Below are positions 8,626-17,647 of a stretch of DNA of 38,567 bases, piece after piece. The position numbers and the translations under genes are program-made. The notes beneath the pieces were generated by a model. That model worked only from the letters and a program-made list of their open reading frames with translations. It was not told the origin of the DNA and searched no databases. Origin of the DNA: Actinomycetes bacterium (lineage in GTDB: Bacteria; Actinomycetota; Thermoleophilia; Miltoncostaeales; Miltoncostaeaceae); contig JAHEIS010000007.1 in NCBI GenBank assembly GCA_024639225.1, positions 1 through 38,567 on the forward strand. Direction: 5' to 3'. Each line of letters opens with the position of its first letter. Within the stretch, counting starts at the first letter, position 1.

Positions 8626-9399
8626 ATGGGCCAGAAGATCCACCCCCGCGGTTTCCGCCTCGGCACCATCCGTGGCGGCGCCAGCTGGAAGAGCAACTGG
8701 TTCAGCGAGCGCGAGGCCGCCGACTACATCGAGGAAGACCGCGTCGTCCGCAGCTTCATCGAGAACAAGCTCGCGCACGCGGGCCTGTCTTCCATCGAGA
8801 TCCGCAAGGACCAGACGCAGCTTACGGTCGACATCTTCACCGCCCGGCCCGGCATCGTGATCGGCAAGAGCGGTTCCGAGGTCGACGCCCTGCGCCGCGA
8901 CCTCTCGAAGCTGACGAGCAAGAAGATCCAGATCAACATCAACGAGATCAAGCGCCCGGAGCTCGACGCCAACCTCGTCGCCCAGTCGGTCGCCGAGCAG
9001 CTCGAGAACCGCGTCGCCTTCCGGCGGGCCATGAAGCGGGCCCTCACCTCCGCCATGCGCTCGGGGGCCCAGGGCGTCCGCATCCAGACCGGTGGCCGCC
9101 TCGGTGGCACCGAGATGTCCCGGGTTGAGCACTACTCCGACGGTCGCGTCCCGCTCCACACCCTTCGCGCGGACATCGACTACGGCTTCTGTGAGGCCAA
9201 GACCACCTATGGCCGCATCGGCGTGAAGGTGTGGATCAACAAGGGCGAGATCCTCCCCGAGGGCGTCACCGACTCCCGTGGGCGCGCGGACCTCGAAGAG
9301 CCGCCTGCCCGCGACGGTCGTCGTGGACGTCGCGACAACCGCGGAGGCGGCGGTCGTGGACGCGGCCGCGGCGGTCAGTCGCAAGGGGGCCGCTCGTAA
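8626..9399 (+). CDS. rpsC: 30S ribosomal protein S3 with RGG-rich C-terminal tail
   Basis: 257-residue S3 of the mRNA entry channel. It has the normal N-terminal domain ([12 protein letters not shown]), a KH domain with the GKSG loop (PGIVIGKSG), and the C-terminal [10 protein letters not shown] domain. The last 40 or so residues form a tail of [16 protein letters not shown] and QGGRS, an RGG-box-like RNA-binding composition beyond the S3 core. The stop overlaps the rplP start (TAATG). Confidence 0.98.
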   Translation: MGQKIHPRGFRLGTIRGGASWKSNWFSEREAADYIEEDRVVRSFIENKLAHAGLSSIEIRKDQTQLTVDIFTARPGIVIGKSGSEVDALRRDLSKLTSKKIQININEIKRPELDANLVAQSVAEQLENRVAFRRAMKRALTSAMRSGAQGVRIQTGGRLGGTEMSRVEHYSDGRVPLHTLRADIDYGFCEAKTTYGRIGVKVWINKGEILPEGVTDSRGRADLEEPPARDGRRGRRDNRGGGGRGRGRGGQSQGGRS

Positions 9400-9812
9400 T
9401 GCTGATGCCCAAGCGCACGAAGTACCGCAAGGCCCACCGGGGTCGTCGTCGCGGTCTGACCAAGGGGAACGATCAGCTGAACTTCGGTGAGTACGGGCTG
9501 CGGGCGCTCGAGCCCGCATGGGTCACGAACCGCCAGATCGAGGCTGCGCGTATCGCCATGACGCGTCGCATCAAGCGTGGCGGCAAGGTATGGATCAACC
9601 TGTTCCCGCACCTGCCGGTGACCCGCAAGCCCGCCGAGACCCGGATGGGCTCGGGCAAGGGCTCGCCCGAGGACTGGGTAGCCGTCGTCAGACCTGGCAT
9701 GGTCATGTTCGAGCTGTCCGGCGTGGACGAAGAGCTCGCCCGTGACGCGATCCGCCTGGCCGCGATGAAGCTGCCGATCCAATCGAAGTTCATCACGCGC
9801 GAGGGGCTGTAG
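9399..9812 (+). CDS. rplP: 50S ribosomal protein L16
   Basis: 137-residue L16, which helps position A-site tRNA. The ATG at 9399 gives [15 protein letters not shown], the standard family start; the longer ORF in the track begins inside rpsC and is a frame artefact. The conserved [15 protein letters not shown] and [18 protein letters not shown] segments are intact. Confidence 0.98.
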   Translation: MLMPKRTKYRKAHRGRRRGLTKGNDQLNFGEYGLRALEPAWVTNRQIEAARIAMTRRIKRGGKVWINLFPHLPVTRKPAETRMGSGKGSPEDWVAVVRPGMVMFELSGVDEELARDAIRLAAMKLPIQSKFITREGL

Positions 9813-9814
9813 TC

Positions 9815-10015
9815 GTGAGTGCCGCCGCCGAACTCCGTCAGTTGGATGACGCCGATCTCGCGACCCGCCTCGACGAGGCGCGCGAGGCGCTGTTCAACCT
9901 GCGCTTTCAGCACAGCTCGGGCGCGCTCGAGCCGGTGCGCCAGATGGGCCTCCGTCGCAAGGAGATCGCCCGCATCAAGACCATTCAGAGGGAGAGGGAA
10001 CGAAACGTTGGCTGA
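9815..10015 (+). CDS. rpmC: 50S ribosomal protein L29
   Basis: 66-residue L29, a two-helix protein at the tunnel exit next to L23. The family core [14 protein letters not shown] and [13 protein letters not shown], then [11 protein letters not shown], is visible. It starts with GTG 2 nt after rplP. Its end overlaps the start of rpsQ by 8 nt. Confidence 0.97.
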   Translation: MSAAAELRQLDDADLATRLDEAREALFNLRFQHSSGALEPVRQMGLRRKEIARIKTIQRERERNVG

Positions 10016-10280
10016 GACGCCCCAGGAATCGGTGGCCGGTCGCAAGGCCCGCCAGGGTGTCGTCGTGTCCGACGTCCGCGACAAGACCATAACCGTGCGC
10101 GTCGACGCGGCCAAGGTGCATCCCACCTACGGCAAGATCGTGCGCTCGTCCTCCAAGCTGCAGGTTCACGACGAGGCCAACGCGGCCACCGTCGGCGATC
10201 TGGTGCGGGTCGTCGAGACGCGCCCTCTGTCGCGAAGCAAGCGTTGGCGTCTGGTCGAGATCGTCGAGAAGGCGAAGTAG
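10008..10280 (+). CDS. rpsQ: 30S ribosomal protein S17
   Basis: About 90-residue S17, an early 16S rRNA binder. The ORF-track frame extends far upstream inside rpmC; I place the start at TTG 10008, since GAGAGGGA lies about 9 nt upstream and the overlap with rpmC fits the coupling seen across this cluster. The GTG at 10032 is an alternative. Core motifs are [26 protein letters not shown] and [16 protein letters not shown]. Confidence 0.95.
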   Translation: MAETPQESVAGRKARQGVVVSDVRDKTITVRVDAAKVHPTYGKIVRSSSKLQVHDEANAATVGDLVRVVETRPLSRSKRWRLVEIVEKAK

Positions 10281-10287
10281 ATACCCC

Positions 10288-10656
10288 ATGATCCAGGTCG
10301 AATCACGGCTCCGAGTAGCCGACAACACGGGCGCGAGAGAGATCTTGTGCATCCGCATCATGGGCGGCTCGCGCCGCCGCTACGCCCGCGTGGGCGACGT
10401 CATCGTGGGCTCCGTCAAGCAGGCGACGCCGACCGGCTCCGTCAAGAAGGGCGAGGTCGTCCGCGCGGTCGTCGTGCGTACGCGCAAGCCCCATGGCCGG
10501 GACGACGGCACGTCGATCGCCTTCGACGAGAACGCCGCGGTCATCATCGACACCGGTCAGAACCCCCGCGGGACCCGCATCTTCGGGCCGGTGGCCCGTG
10601 AGTTGCGCGACCGCGGTTTCATGCGCATCATCTCCCTCGCACCGGAAGTCCTCTGA
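10288..10656 (+). CDS. rplN: 50S ribosomal protein L14
   Basis: 122-residue L14, one of the most conserved large-subunit proteins, located at the interface with 16S helix 14. The start [16 protein letters not shown] and the end of [13 protein letters not shown] and SLAPEVL match the family end to end. It overlaps rplX by one nucleotide (TGATG). Confidence 0.99.
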   Translation: MIQVESRLRVADNTGAREILCIRIMGGSRRRYARVGDVIVGSVKQATPTGSVKKGEVVRAVVVRTRKPHGRDDGTSIAFDENAAVIIDTGQNPRGTRIFGPVARELRDRGFMRIISLAPEVL

Positions 10657-10976
10657 TGAAGACACGTATCCGCAGAGACGACGAGGTCATCGTGATCTCC
10701 GGCAAGGACAAGGGAAAGACCGGCATCGTGCTGGATGTCCTGCCCAAGGAAAACCGGGTGATCGTCGAGGGCGTCAACATCATCAAGAAGCATGTGCGCC
10801 CGCGGCCGCCCGACGAGCCCGGCGGCGTCGTGGAGCGTTCAGCACCGATGAACCTGTCCAACGTCGCGCTGATCGATCCCGACGATGGCAGGGCCACCCG
10901 CGTGCGGGTGGTTGAGAAAGACGGCAAGAAGGTCCGCGTCTCTGCGCGCGGCGGACATGTGATCGGCGACGCGTGA
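10656..10976 (+). CDS. rplX: 50S ribosomal protein L24
   Basis: 106-residue L24, an assembly initiator with an N-terminal KOW motif ([18 protein letters not shown]). The family continuation [13 protein letters not shown] and the C-terminal VSARGG are present. The stop overlaps the GTG of rplE (GTGA), which supports translation of the long L5 N-terminus. Confidence 0.97.
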   Translation: MKTRIRRDDEVIVISGKDKGKTGIVLDVLPKENRVIVEGVNIIKKHVRPRPPDEPGGVVERSAPMNLSNVALIDPDDGRATRVRVVEKDGKKVRVSARGGHVIGDA

Positions 10977-11824
10977 GCACTTCCGACGAGACAAACAGCC
11001 AGACGACCCCGAGCGGCGACGAGCCGACGACGGCGCCCCTCGATGCCGGTACGCCCGACGTCGAGGACGTCATGCCGGAGCCCGAGGTTCCGGCGGACGA
11101 GCCGGCCGCCGAGGTGACCCCTGATGAGCCCGAGCCGCCCGCCGACATGACTCCGGAGCAAGCCGCAGTCACCGAGGCGGACTCCGCCCCGGCGCGTTCA
11201 TCCAAGCCCGCGGCGCCGCCGCGCCTGCGCGACCTCTACCAGGACGAGGTCCGACCGAAGCTCCAGGACCAGTTCTCCTACTCGTCACCCATGGAGCACC
11301 CGGGGATCACCAAGATCACCGTGAGCATGGGCCTGGGTGAGGCCAAGGAGAACAAGAAGGTCATGGAAGAAGCGGTTGCCCAGCTCGCGCAGATCGCCGG
11401 TCAGCAGCCGGCGATCACTCGAGCGCGCAAGTCGATCGCGCAATTCAAGCTGCGTGAGGGCATGCCCATCGGCGCCGTCGTGACACTTCGGGGCGCGCGC
11501 ATGTGGGAGTTCTTCGACCGACTCACCGCGATCGCACTCCCCCGGATCCGGGACTTTCGCGGGATCAACCCCGACAGCTTCGACGGCCGTGGCAACTACA
11601 ACCTCGGCCTGCGCGAGCAGACGATCTTCCCGGAGATCGACTACGACAACATCGACGCGGTGCGTGGCCTCAACGTCACCATCACCACGACTGCCCGCAC
11701 CGACGAGGAGGGCAAGGCCCTGCTCACGGAGCTCGGAATGCCGTTCCGGGAGCAGGGCTACACCGCCGAGGAACGTGCGGCCCGTCGTCGCAAGAAGAAC
11801 CGCCGAGCCGGCGCCGGCCGGTAG
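10973..11824 (+). CDS. rplE: 50S ribosomal protein L5 with acidic N-terminal extension
   Basis: 283 residues, about 100 more than usual. The L5 core, which binds 5S rRNA, begins near residue 82 ([16 protein letters not shown]) and is complete ([19 protein letters not shown], and [16 protein letters not shown]). Residues 1 to about 80 are rich in Glu, Asp, Pro, Thr and Ala and carry almost no basic residues. GTG at 10973 overlaps the rplX stop, giving a coupled start. The ATG at residue 59 (MTPEQAAV) is an alternative, but even that leaves an extension and an unusual 170-nt gap. Confidence 0.94.
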   Translation: MSTSDETNSQTTPSGDEPTTAPLDAGTPDVEDVMPEPEVPADEPAAEVTPDEPEPPADMTPEQAAVTEADSAPARSSKPAAPPRLRDLYQDEVRPKLQDQFSYSSPMEHPGITKITVSMGLGEAKENKKVMEEAVAQLAQIAGQQPAITRARKSIAQFKLREGMPIGAVVTLRGARMWEFFDRLTAIALPRIRDFRGINPDSFDGRGNYNLGLREQTIFPEIDYDNIDAVRGLNVTITTTARTDEEGKALLTELGMPFREQGYTAEERAARRRKKNRRAGAGR

Positions 11825-11842
11825 ACCAGGAGTAGCGCCAAC

Positions 11843-12028
11843 GTGGCCAAGAAATCACTTCGCATCAAGCAGGCCCGCACGCCGAAATACCGGACGCGCG
11901 GATACACCCGTTGCCGGGAGTGCGGCCGCTCGCGCGCCGTCTTCCGCCGCTTCGGCCTGTGCCGCATCTGTCTGCGCAACGCCGCCCACGCCGGGTACAT
12001 CCCCGGCATGACCAAGAGCAGCTGGTAG
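11843..12028 (+). CDS. rpsZ: 30S ribosomal protein S14, zinc-binding type Z
   Basis: 61-residue short S14 with an intact zinc ribbon: Cys24, Cys27, Cys40 and Cys43 (CRECG and CRIC). The ending [12 protein letters not shown] is typical. Type Z S14 in the spc operon is usual for Gram-positive and actinobacterial lineages. The start is GTG, with AGGAG about 10 nt upstream. Confidence 0.98.
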   Translation: MAKKSLRIKQARTPKYRTRGYTRCRECGRSRAVFRRFGLCRICLRNAAHAGYIPGMTKSSW

Positions 12029-12032
12029 TTCG

Positions 12033-12428
12033 ATGCTGACCGATCCGATCGCCGACATGCTGACCCGTATCCGCAACGCCAACGCCGCACTGCACGACTC
12101 ATGCGAGATGCCCGCGAGCCGCCTGAAGACCCGTCTGGCCACCCTGCTCGAGGATGAGGGCTACATCTCCGGTCACACCGTGAGCGACGGCGACGCCGGC
12201 AAGGTGCTGCGGGTCGAGTTGAAGTACGATGACGACCGTCGTCGCGTGATCACCGGGCTCTCCCGGGTCTCCCGGCCGGGCCGGCGGGTGTACGCCGACA
12301 AGGACTCCATCCCGCGCACGCTCGGGGGCATGGGCGTCACCGTCGTCTCAACATCCCAGGGGCTCGTTTCCGGTCACGAGGCACGCCGCCGGGGTATCGG
12401 CGGCGAAGTTCTGTGCAAGGTCTGGTGA
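12033..12428 (+). CDS. rpsH: 30S ribosomal protein S8
   Basis: 131-residue S8, central to 16S assembly and, in E. coli, the translational repressor of the spc operon. It begins MLTDPIADMLTRIRNA and ends with the conserved STSQGLVSGHEARRRGIGGEVLCKVW region. One nucleotide separates it from rplF. Confidence 0.98.
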   Translation: MLTDPIADMLTRIRNANAALHDSCEMPASRLKTRLATLLEDEGYISGHTVSDGDAGKVLRVELKYDDDRRRVITGLSRVSRPGRRVYADKDSIPRTLGGMGVTVVSTSQGLVSGHEARRRGIGGEVLCKVW

Positions 12429-12429
12429 C

Positions 12430-12963
12430 ATGAGCCGAGTAGGAAGCGCACCCATCGAAATCCCGAGTGGCGTCGACGTCGCGGTCTCCGGTCAGGACGT
12501 CGCGGTGAAGGGCCCCAAGGGTGAGCTGTCGCACCGCGTCGCGGATCCGATCACGGTCTCCCAGGACGACGGCGTGATCACGCTCTCCCGAGCCACCGAT
12601 CGCGGTCCCCACCGGGCGCTGCATGGCTTGAGCCGCGCGCTGATCGCGAACATGATCACCGGGGTGTCCGAAGGTTTCGAGCGTCACCTCGAGCTGCAGG
12701 GCGTCGGCTACCGCGCCGCAGCCAAGGGGTCAGGCATCTCGCTGAGCGTCGGCTACTCGCACCCGGTCGACATCGACGCGCCGGAGGGGATCACCCTCGA
12801 GGTGCCCGAGCAGACCGAGATCATCGTCCGCGGTATCGACAAACAGGTCGTGGGCCAGATCGCCGCAAAGATCCGCCAAGTTCGTCCGCCTGAGCCCTAC
12901 AAGGGCAAGGGCATCCGCTACCGCGACGAAGAGGTTCAGAGAAAGGTGGGTAAGAGGGCCTGA
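12430..12963 (+). CDS. rplF: 50S ribosomal protein L6
   Basis: 177-residue L6 with two related domains; it supports the factor-binding region of the 50S subunit. Typical start [16 protein letters not shown]; the signature [12 protein letters not shown] is near the C-terminus. It overlaps rplR by one nucleotide (TGATG). Confidence 0.98.
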   Translation: MSRVGSAPIEIPSGVDVAVSGQDVAVKGPKGELSHRVADPITVSQDDGVITLSRATDRGPHRALHGLSRALIANMITGVSEGFERHLELQGVGYRAAAKGSGISLSVGYSHPVDIDAPEGITLEVPEQTEIIVRGIDKQVVGQIAAKIRQVRPPEPYKGKGIRYRDEEVQRKVGKRA

Positions 12964-13313
12964 TGCCACGCGACGCAAAAGCCGCTCGTCAGCGCCGTCG
13001 CCGCCGCGTACGCGGAAAGATCTCGGGTACCGCCGAGCGTCCGCGCCTGTCCGTCGCGCGCTCCAACAGCCGCATCTACGCCCAGGTCATCGACGACGAG
13101 AAGGGCCACACGCTCGCCGCTGCGGGCTCGACCGAAGCCGATCTCAAGGGCCTGGCCAAGGGGGCTGCGGCCGCCGAGGTCGGCCGGCTCCTCGCCGAGC
13201 GGGCGAAGTCCGCGGGGATCGAGTCCATCGTCTTCGATCGCAACGGCTACAAGTACCACGGGCGCGTCAAGACGCTCGCCGACGCAGCTCGCGAGGGCGG
13301 GCTCAACTTCTGA
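12963..13313 (+). CDS. rplR: 50S ribosomal protein L18
   Basis: 116-residue L18, which binds 5S rRNA together with L5. It has the basic N-terminus [25 protein letters not shown] and the conserved [24 protein letters not shown] end. Followed 11 nt later by rpsE. Confidence 0.98.
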   Translation: MPRDAKAARQRRRRRVRGKISGTAERPRLSVARSNSRIYAQVIDDEKGHTLAAAGSTEADLKGLAKGAAAAEVGRLLAERAKSAGIESIVFDRNGYKYHGRVKTLADAAREGGLNF

Positions 13314-13324
13314 GGAGATAACCG

Positions 13325-13921
13325 GTGGCTGAGCGCAGGCGCGGCGGTCGTAGTGACCGCGACAACGAGATCAAGGAACGCGTGGTGGAGATCAACCGCG
13401 TGGCGAAGGTCGTCAAGGGCGGTCGCCGCTTCTCTTTCACGGCCCTGGTCGTCGTGGGTGACGAGGTCGATCGCGTCGGCGTCGGCTACGGCAAGGCCAA
13501 CGAGGTCCCGGTCGCCATCCAGAAGGCGATGGAGGATGGCCGCAAGAACATGTTCCGGGTCCCCAAGTACAAGACGACGATCACCCACGAGGTGCTCGGC
13601 CGCCACGGGGCCGGACGCGTCATGCTCAAGCCGGCCAGCGAAGGTACCGGTGTCATCGCCGGCGGCGGCGTGCGCGCCGTGCTGGAGTTGGCGGGCATCC
13701 GGGACATCCTCTCGAAGTCCCTCGGCAGCGCGAACCCGATCAATATCGTCGGCGCCACCGTCCAGGGGCTCAAGTCGCTCCGCACGCCGGAGGAGGTCGC
13801 GACCATGCGCGGCAAGACCGTCGCCGAGGTCCTCGGGATCTTCCCCGACGCTCCGGACGCCGACGCTCCAGAGGACGAGCCGGCCGCTGAAGCGGCCGTC
13901 ACGGCGGGCGAGACCGCATGA
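13325..13921 (+). CDS. rpsE: 30S ribosomal protein S5
   Basis: 198-residue S5, which lines the mRNA channel and affects decoding fidelity. It has the S5 double-stranded-RNA-like N-domain ([22 protein letters not shown]) and the loop [11 protein letters not shown] tail rich in Ala, Glu and Asp of about 25 residues ([17 protein letters not shown]) follows the core. Starts with GTG after GAGGAGA; overlaps rpmD through ATGA. Confidence 0.98.
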   Translation: MAERRRGGRSDRDNEIKERVVEINRVAKVVKGGRRFSFTALVVVGDEVDRVGVGYGKANEVPVAIQKAMEDGRKNMFRVPKYKTTITHEVLGRHGAGRVMLKPASEGTGVIAGGGVRAVLELAGIRDILSKSLGSANPINIVGATVQGLKSLRTPEEVATMRGKTVAEVLGIFPDAPDADAPEDEPAAEAAVTAGETA

Positions 13922-14106
13922 GCCGCCTGCTGATCACCCAGACCCGGTCCGCCATCGGCTCGACCGAGAGTCATCGGGGGACCCTCCGGGCCCTCGGCCT
14001 GGGCCGGATCGGCAAGGCCCGGACACACGAGGACTCCCCGAGCCTGCAGACCCAGATCCGTAAGGTCGCCAAGCTCGTAACCGTTGAGGACGCACGCGAT
14101 GGCTGA
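13918..14106 (+). CDS. rpmD: 50S ribosomal protein L30
   Basis: 62-residue L30. The family pattern is clear: [36 protein letters not shown], then [11 protein letters not shown]. It overlaps rpsE by 4 nt and runs 8 nt into rplO. Confidence 0.97.
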   Translation: MSRLLITQTRSAIGSTESHRGTLRALGLGRIGKARTHEDSPSLQTQIRKVAKLVTVEDARDG

Positions 14107-14632
14107 GAACACCGAGGCACCTGACACCGTCGACCCCGAGGACGTCCGGCTCGAGAAGCTGGCGCCGCCCCCCGGGGCGAAGAAGGCCCGCCGCCGCATC
14201 GGCCGCGGCATTGGTTCCGGCCACGGTAAGACGTCGGGTCGCGGCACGAAGGGCCTCGGCGCCCGCTCCGGCGGCAGCGTCCGCCCGGGATTCGCCGGCG
14301 GTCAGATGCCCAAGTACATGCAGCAGCCGAAGCTGCGTGGCAACAACCGCAAGATGTCGATGCCGATGGGCCCGTTCCGGACCCACAGCATCGGGATCAA
14401 TGTCTCGGCGCTCAACATCTTCGACGCCGGGTCCGTGGTGGACATCGCCGCGCTCACCGAGCGGGGGCTCGTCAAGAACAACGCGAACCGCGGTTACCCG
14501 GTGAAGATCCTGGGCGATGGCGAGCTCGATCGCGCCCTCACGGTGCAGGCGGACGCCTTCTCCGCGTCGGCGCGCGCCAAGATCGAAGCTGCCGGCGGGA
14601 CCGCCGCGCTAGTCTCCGAAGAGACGTCCTGA
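14099..14632 (+). CDS. rplO: 50S ribosomal protein L15
   Basis: About 177-residue L15. The ATG at 14099 ([10 protein letters not shown]) is preferred over the TTG used in the track because GAGGA lies about 8 nt ahead. It has an acidic leader of about 20 residues longer than most L15, then the glycine-rich RNA-binding block RRRIGRGIGSGHGKTSGRGTKG and the QPKLRGNNRK segment. It overlaps rpmD by 8 nt. Confidence 0.97.
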   Translation: MAENTEAPDTVDPEDVRLEKLAPPPGAKKARRRIGRGIGSGHGKTSGRGTKGLGARSGGSVRPGFAGGQMPKYMQQPKLRGNNRKMSMPMGPFRTHSIGINVSALNIFDAGSVVDIAALTERGLVKNNANRGYPVKILGDGELDRALTVQADAFSASARAKIEAAGGTAALVSEETS

Positions 14633-14667
14633 CGTGACCCGCGCCCTCAGGGCGCACTGAGGCACAC

Positions 14668-15933
14668 GTGCTCGAATCGATCCTCAACTCTCTACGTTCG
14701 CCGGAACTGCGGAACAAGCTGCTGTTCACGGCGTTCATCCTGATCATCTTCCGGTTCGGCTCGTTCGTGCCGGTCCCGGGGGTCGACCTCGAGGCGCTCG
14801 AGGCCTCGCTGGCAAACAACGGCAGCCAGGTCCTCCAGTTTCTGAACCTCTTCGCCGGCGGCGCTCTCACGCGCTTCGCCGTCTTCGCGCTGGGCATCAT
14901 GCCCTACATCACCGCAAGCATCATCCTGCAACTGATGACTGTGGTGATCCCTTCGCTGGAGAAGCTCCAGAAAGAGGGCGAGAGCGGAACCCAGAAAATC
15001 ACCCAGTACACGCGCTACCTCACGGTCGGTCTCGCGTTCTTCCAGTCGATCGCCTACGTCATGTACTTCCGCAGTCAGGACGCGCTGCCGGGCCTCGACG
15101 TCCAGAGCTTCTACCTCATCGTCCTCTCGCTCACCGCGGGCACCACGATGGTCATGTGGCTCGGCGAGCTCATCACCCAGCGCGGCGTCGGCAACGGCAT
15201 CTCACTGCTGATCTTCGCCAGCATCGTCGCGAGCGTCCCCTCGGCCATCAGCGGTTGGCTCGCGCTTGCGCCGGTGACCCAGGCGGTCATCCTCCTGCTG
15301 GTGCTCGCCGTCGTCGTGGGTGTCGTCTTCGTCAACGAAGGGCAGCGCCGCATCCCGATCCAGTACGCCAAACGCGTGGTTGGGCGCCGCATGACCTCGG
15401 GCGGGACGACCTACATGCCCCTGCGCGTGAACATGGCCGGTGTCATCCCAGTCATCTTTGCCGCGTCCGTCGTGATCATCCCGCCGACCCTCGCGGAGCT
15501 GGGTGGAGCCGCCAGCGGCACGTTCACGACGATCGCCGAGTACCTGTCGCCGGGCTCCTGGTACTACATCATCTTCGAGGCCCTGCTGATCATCATGTTC
15601 ACCTACTTCTACACCGCGGTGCAGTTCAATCCGGTGGACCAGGCGGACAATCTCAAGAAGCACGGCGGCTTCATTCCGGGCGTGCGTCCCGGGCGCCCGA
15701 CCGCCGTCTACCTCGACCGTGTCGTGACCCGTCTGACCCTGCCGGGCGCGATCTACCTCGCGATCGTCGCGGAGATCCCGAATCTTGCCTTCCAGTGGCT
15801 GCCGTCGGCGAACACGGTGTTCGGCGTCATCGGCGGTACGTCGATCCTGATCATCGTGGGCGTCGCGCTCGACACGATTCGCCAGATGGAGGCGCAGATC
15901 ATGATGCGCCAGTACGAAGGGTTCCTGAAATAG
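14668..15933 (+). CDS. secY: Preprotein translocase subunit SecY
   Basis: 421-residue SecY, the channel-forming subunit of the Sec translocon in the cytoplasmic membrane. About ten hydrophobic helices can be traced, starting with KLLFTAFILIIFRFGSFVPVPG. The conserved ALGIMPYITASIILQL, and the cytoplasmic loop RVVGRRMTSGGTTYMPLRVNMAGVIPVIFA, are present. GTG start after TGAGGC; a short GCGCCC-TCA-GGGCGC hairpin lies between rplO and secY. Its TAG overlaps the unusual start of adk. Confidence 0.98.
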   Translation: MLESILNSLRSPELRNKLLFTAFILIIFRFGSFVPVPGVDLEALEASLANNGSQVLQFLNLFAGGALTRFAVFALGIMPYITASIILQLMTVVIPSLEKLQKEGESGTQKITQYTRYLTVGLAFFQSIAYVMYFRSQDALPGLDVQSFYLIVLSLTAGTTMVMWLGELITQRGVGNGISLLIFASIVASVPSAISGWLALAPVTQAVILLLVLAVVVGVVFVNEGQRRIPIQYAKRVVGRRMTSGGTTYMPLRVNMAGVIPVIFAASVVIIPPTLAELGGAASGTFTTIAEYLSPGSWYYIIFEALLIIMFTYFYTAVQFNPVDQADNLKKHGGFIPGVRPGRPTAVYLDRVVTRLTLPGAIYLAIVAEIPNLAFQWLPSANTVFGVIGGTSILIIVGVALDTIRQMEAQIMMRQYEGFLK

Positions 15934-16583
15934 CCCGTCTCGTCTTCCTCGGCCCTCCCGGCGCCGGCAAGGGAACCCAGGCCGAGCACCTCAAGAGCGC
16001 GCACGGCCTGGAGCACCTGTCGACCGGCGATCTGCTCCGCTCCGCGGTGAGCGCCGGCACCGATCTCGGCAACGAGGCCAAGCGCTACATGGACGCCGGA
16101 GACCTCGTGCCCGACGAGGTCGTCGTCGGGATGATCCGCGAGCGGCTCGAGGCCGGCGCGGCATCCGCCTTCCTGCTCGACGGTTTCCCCCGGACGGACG
16201 TCCAGGCGCAGGCCCTCGACGCCATGCTCGCCGACCTCGATATCGGCCTGGATGCTGTGCTCCTGCTCGCCGTCCCGCGGGGCGACCTCATGGATCGCCT
16301 CACCGGGCGCTGGCTGTGTCGCGACTGCGGCCGCTCCTTCCACGAGACCTTCGCGCCCTATGCCGGCGCCGACGCCGATCCCTGCCCGGACACCGGCGGC
16401 GCGTGCGATCTCTACCAGCGCGATGACGACAAGGCGGAGGCGATCGCCAACCGTCTGGACACCTACGACGCCCAGACGGCCCCCCTCATCGACTACTACC
16501 GAGCCGCCGGCCTCCTGCGTGAGATCGACGGTGGCCGGGCTCCGGATGAGGTCCGTGAGCAGATCTCGGCGGCGCTCGCGTAA
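15930..16583 (+). CDS. adk: Adenylate kinase, apparently started at ATA
   Basis: About 217-residue adenylate kinase, interconverting ATP + AMP and 2 ADP. The P-loop is GPPGAGKGT at residues 8-16; the NMP-binding STGDLLRSAV, DGFPRT and the lid YQRDDDK are intact. The lid has four Cys (CRDC, then C and C six residues apart), suggesting zinc binding with unusual spacing. No ATG, GTG, TTG or CTG lies in frame near the required N-terminus. The best fit is ATA at 15930, overlapping the secY stop as ATAG, with GAAGGG 8 nt upstream; this gives (M)ARLVFLGPPG. The ORF-track residues before it are out-of-frame secY. Confidence 0.93.
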   Translation: MARLVFLGPPGAGKGTQAEHLKSAHGLEHLSTGDLLRSAVSAGTDLGNEAKRYMDAGDLVPDEVVVGMIRERLEAGAASAFLLDGFPRTDVQAQALDAMLADLDIGLDAVLLLAVPRGDLMDRLTGRWLCRDCGRSFHETFAPYAGADADPCPDTGGACDLYQRDDDKAEAIANRLDTYDAQTAPLIDYYRAAGLLREIDGGRAPDEVREQISAALA

Positions 16584-17397
16584 GGCCGGTCCGGCCGGCG
16601 CCCTGCGGCGCGCGCCGGGCATCGTCCTGAAATCGCCCCAGGAGATCGACGCCATGGCGGCGGCGGGTGATCTGCTGTCGCGCGTCCACGATCGTTTGGC
16701 CGCGGAGGCCGTGGCCGGCGTGACGACTATGGCGCTCGATCGGATCGCGGAGGAGTTGATCCGCGCCGAGGGCGCGGTGCCCGCCTTCAAGGGCTACCCG
16801 GGTCCCCCTGGATCGATCGACTTTCCCGGCACGATCACGAGTTCTCTCAACGAGCAGGTCGTCCACGCCATTCCGGGCCCGCAGCGCCTGGACGAGGGTG
16901 ATGTGATCTCGCTCGACTGCGGCCTGCACCTCGACGGCTGGGTCGCCGACAGCGCCCGCACGATCGCGATCGGCGAGGTCGACGACGAGAAGCGCCGCCT
17001 GATCGACGCCACCCACGAATCCCTGCTGGCCGGCATCGCCGCCGCGCGGCCGGGTAACTGCGTGGGCGACATCGGCAATGCCGTCCAGACTGTCGTCGAG
17101 GACGCCGGATTCTCCGTAGTGCGGTCCCTCGTCGGCCACGGCGTCGGCCGCGACATGCACGAGCCCCCGCAGGTCCCGAACTTCGGCGCTCCCGGCACCG
17201 GCCCCGGTCTCGAGCCGGGCACGGTGATCGCCATCGAGCCGATGGTCAACGCCGGCGGGGCGGACGTGGTGATGGCCCCGGACGGCTGGACCGTCTCCGC
17301 GGCCGACGGCCGGCCCTCGGCCCATTTCGAGCACACGGTCGCGGTCACGGCCGACGGCCCCCGGGTTCTCACCGGATCGCATCGGGATCCGGCCTGA
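16546..17397 (+). CDS. map: Methionine aminopeptidase, type I
   Basis: Removes N-terminal Met from new proteins. The five metal ligands expected of the family are visible: Asp in SLDCG, Asp in VADSAR, His in GHGVGRD, Glu in AIEPM, and Glu in FEHT. Core homology starts at IVLKSPQEIDAM, where family members normally have Met-Ile; here no ATG or GTG sits at that point. The start must be upstream, at ATG 16546 or GTG 16555, giving a basic N-terminal extension of about 25 residues and an overlap of about 30-40 nt with adk. The exact start is uncertain. Confidence 0.94.
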   Translation: MRSVSRSRRRSRKAGPAGALRRAPGIVLKSPQEIDAMAAAGDLLSRVHDRLAAEAVAGVTTMALDRIAEELIRAEGAVPAFKGYPGPPGSIDFPGTITSSLNEQVVHAIPGPQRLDEGDVISLDCGLHLDGWVADSARTIAIGEVDDEKRRLIDATHESLLAGIAAARPGNCVGDIGNAVQTVVEDAGFSVVRSLVGHGVGRDMHEPPQVPNFGAPGTGPGLEPGTVIAIEPMVNAGGADVVMAPDGWTVSAADGRPSAHFEHTVAVTADGPRVLTGSHRDPA

Positions 17398-17523
17398 CCG
17401 GCCCCTCGCGCAGAGTGAAGCCGTGGTAACCTTCCCGGTCGCCGGTCGGGTTCCGGACCCTTGTCTGCTGCCGCAGGCGCTGCGTCCCGGCCCACCCGAT
17501 CAGAAAGCAACGGGAGAAATCAC

Positions 17524-17637
17524 GTGAAGGTACGCGCCTCAGTCAAGCCCATCTGCGAGAAGTGCCGGGTCATCCGGCGTCGCGGCAAGGTGCTCGTGAT
17601 CTGCCCGAACGTCCGCCACAAGCAGGTACAGGGGTAA
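17524..17637 (+). CDS. rpmJ: 50S ribosomal protein L36
   Basis: 37-residue L36, too short for the ORF track. It reads [17 protein letters not shown] at the start and ends [12 protein letters not shown], with the zinc ligands Cys11, Cys14, Cys27 and His32. Start GTG with GGGAG about 8 nt upstream. It follows map after 126 nt, in which no infA can be fitted. Confidence 0.97.
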   Translation: MKVRASVKPICEKCRVIRRRGKVLVICPNVRHKQVQG

Positions 17638-17647
17638 CGCACCGCAT

